A stretch of DNA of 10,445 bases. Source: an uncultured Clostridium sp. (GTDB lineage Bacteria; Bacillota; Clostridia; Lachnospirales; Lachnospiraceae). Shown one piece after another: positions 8,579 through 10,445 of this stretch. A program made the position numbers and the translations under genes. Under the pieces are notes generated by a model. That model worked only from the letters and a program-made list of their open reading frames with translations, was not told the origin of the DNA and made no database searches. How positions within the stretch are numbered: the first letter of the stretch is position 1; every line of letters starts with the position of its first letter. The stretch spans positions 1 through 10,445 of the forward strand of contig CALHQJ010000064.1 of assembly GCA_938036545.1 (NCBI GenBank). Direction: 5' to 3'.

Positions 8579-8587
8579 ATTGTAACA
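8579..8587 (-). promoter_or_regulatory. Candidate extended -10 promoter for the 596-residue membrane protein
   Basis: The minus strand reads TGTTACAAT: TACAAT (8584-8579, one change from TATAAT) with a TGn extension. The -35 region is poor. If used, the transcript would start near 8572 and carry a leader of about 200 bases containing the whole cloverleaf palindrome. Confidence 0.35.
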
Positions 8588-8628
8588 TGTTTTCGCCCGT
8601 TCATGTATTAAATCTTTATAAAACCATT

Positions 8629-8672
8629 CGTAACCGTTCAGCCGTGCGAAGATGCAAGGCTGAACGGTTACG
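8629..8672. repeat. Second palindrome, related in sequence to the cloverleaf element
   Basis: CGTAACCGTTCAGCC (8629-8643) pairs perfectly with GGCTGAACGGTTACG (8658-8672), a 15-bp stem with a 14-base loop. It shares words with the element at 8414-8565. The right end reads GAAGATGCA, then a spacer, then TGAACGGTTAC, beside GAAGATGCA...TGAACCGTTAC in the larger element. No T-run follows on either strand, so it is not a typical terminator. Confidence 0.75.
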
Positions 8673-8695
8673 TTCTTTCAGATTCTTTTCTGATT

Positions 8696-8721
8696 ATGCC
8701 TTGACATTCCATTCAAGGCAT
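8696..8721. promoter_or_regulatory. Operator-like dyad over the ssrA promoter
   Basis: ATGCCTTGA (8696-8704) and TCAAGGCAT (8713-8721) are a perfect 9-bp inverted repeat separated by 8 bases. The dyad covers most of the ssrA -35 box (8701-8706) and most of the spacer. No T-run follows on either strand, so a repressor or activator site is a more natural reading than a terminator. The binding protein is unknown. Confidence 0.45.
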
Positions 8722-8729
8722 GTTACGAT
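8701..8729 (+). promoter_or_regulatory. ssrA promoter
   Basis: A perfect -35 box TTGACA (8701-8706), a 17-base spacer and the -10 box TACGAT (8724-8729; 4 of 6) with a TGn extension (8721-8723). Transcription should start near 8736, leaving about 20 bases of 5' leader to be removed from the precursor, presumably by RNase P as for other tmRNAs. Confidence 0.8.
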
Positions 8730-8756
8730 AGCTTTGCCTCTAAAGAGGGCCAGTAA

Positions 8757-9099
8757 GGGCTTGTACTGGTTTCGACGGGGGTCATGCAGCTGGTGAAGCT
8801 ATCCCCATGCAATGGGTCAAATGGCAAACCTAAATATAAACGCTGAAGATAATTTAGCATACGCTGCCTAATTAAGGCAGTTGTCAGCCTCTGAGCACCT
8901 GCACTTAGAGAATCTGGCATCGACAATGCAGGAAACGACACAGGCAAAGCTTTGAGCCTGCGGGCGTAATATGAAGCTACTAAAGCCGTCAGGATGTCTG
9001 CTTTCGGATGGTGGAGGGAATGTCAAAGAACAGACTATGATAGTAGAAGAACAGGGAATTGATTTTCGGACAGGGGTTCGACTCCCCTCAGGTCCACTA
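8757..9099 (+). ncRNA. ssrA: transfer-messenger RNA (tmRNA)
   Basis: placeholder. Confidence 0.97.
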
Positions 9100-10445
9100 G
9101 GAAAAAGGCCGTTGTTCCATAGATGAGTAATCTATGAAGCAGCGGCTTTTTTTGATAAAACCAAAAAAACGGACTCCGAAGAGTCCGTAATCAAACGTTT
9201 GCCTGCACTCTCTCCCCCATTACTTTAAAAGCTCAGAAATGCAGATAGATAGTTCTTCATTGTAAATCCCAACGGGAATGGTATTATCAAATAAATACGT
9301 CCTTTTACAAAAGTCCCTTTAATTTCAGATAATCCTTAATCAAAACCGCCATCTGTTCCAAATCAATCTTGCTGGCATTGATTGGCAGATCATAGTTATT
9401 CATGTTCATCCAGTTTTTGCCTGTGTAATAACGATAGTATTCCCTGCGTTCTTTATCAATTCTCTTAATCCGCCGGATGGCCTCTTTTTCATCAATCTTT
9501 GCTACGTCCATGGCTCTTTGAATACGGGTATCCATGTCTGCGTACACGAAAATACGAACCAGATTCTCTACATGATCCTGCTCCAGCACATAATCTGCGC
9601 ACCGTCCGGCAAAAATACAGGATTCCTCTCTGGCCAGTTTCCGAATCAGGGCCGCCTGAAAACGGAACAAATTCTCTGGAGAAGTCAGGTTGTCATCTGG
9701 AGATGGCTCGCTTAAATCCGGCTTCATGTCAGAAACTATCCGGTACAGCAGGTTGTTTCCTGCCTTTTCGTCTGCCAGGCGGAAATACTGTTCTCCTACT
9801 GCGCTCTTTTCTGAGGTCATCTTCAGAATCTCTTCATCATAAAAATGGATGCCCAGCTCCTTTGCCAGCGTCTCGCCTACTACCCTGCCGCCGCTTCCAT
9901 ACTGTCTTCCAATTGTAATAACAAAATGCTTCTTCTCTCCCATTATGTCCTCCCTCTGATGTAGAACATCAATTATTTTCAGCCAAAACCTTTTCTTTTA
10001 TTATACCATGTCCCGTAAACTCGTCAATATGCCAGAGGAAATCCAAATAAAAAATCCTGTCATTTCTTAACCAGATATGGATAGTATGCAAAATCGTCCT
10101 GCCACTGTTTAATAGTGTTAGAGGTGATAAAAATGGTAACATATGACAGGCTTTGGGAAACGATGAAGGCAAAAGGCGTTACCCAATACCGCCTAATTAA
10201 GTATTATGGTATCAGCGCCGGTCAGATTGGCCGGTTAAAAAAGAATATGTATGTTTCCACACATACTTTGGACGTCCTGTGCAACATTTTAAAATGTCCG
10301 GTTGAAGACATTATGGAAATTCATCTGGATCATGCGGACTATCAGGTAAAGAAACCCGAAAAAGCAGACGCTGCACCAGACGAAAACCAATAGCTTATGA
10401 TTTTGCAAAGATATAAATTCTAATTCATAATTAATAAATGCAAGT

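Overview
The window looks like a chromosomal core region of a Gram-positive anaerobe of the class Clostridia, most likely Lachnospiraceae. This rests on the gene order tig-clpP-clpX-lon, the protein sequences, AGGAGG-type ribosome binding sites, a one-piece tmRNA with a clostridial-type tag (AEDNLAYAA), and a short Cro/C1-type regulator. The genus is not determined. I see no mobile-element gene, CRISPR array, phage gene or defence system.

Layout. Positions 1-5502, minus strand: a protein quality-control cluster read right to left. Trigger factor (tig) catches nascent chains. ClpP and ClpX form the ClpXP protease. Lon is the second ATP-dependent protease and is cut off by the left window edge just after its catalytic serine. 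A good intrinsic terminator lies between clpX and lon. Positions 5702-8373, minus strand: two envelope genes, a 596-residue membrane-anchored protein of unknown function followed by a SIMPL-domain (DUF541) lipoprotein. Positions 8374-8756: an intergenic stretch dominated by large palindromes and the ssrA promoter. Positions 8757-9099, plus strand: tmRNA (ssrA), with a strong terminator. Positions 9305-9943, minus strand: a cytidylate kinase-like P-loop protein with its own terminator and promoter. Positions 10133-10393, plus strand: a small XRE/Cro-type DNA-binding protein, divergent from the kinase.

How the genes work together: tmRNA rescues stalled ribosomes and appends a tag ending in -AYAA, the kind of C-terminus that ClpXP (and to a lesser extent Lon) degrades. 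Trigger factor binds chains emerging from the same ribosomes. Tagging RNA, chaperone and proteases therefore lie within about 9 kb. The envelope pair in between has no clear link to this pathway.

The most unusual material is non-coding. (1) A 152-bp nested palindrome that can fold as a multi-arm cloverleaf lies in the probable leader of the 596-residue protein. (2) A second palindrome close by shares its sequence words, and a decayed partial copy lies about 2.8 kb away, next to tig. (3) A perfect 12-bp hairpin can mask the Shine-Dalgarno sequence of the SIMPL gene, with a TATAAT positioned so that a local transcript would lack the masking arm. (4) A 9+9 bp dyad overlaps the -35 box of ssrA. 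I found no convincing new protein system; the 596-residue protein is the main uncharacterised gene.
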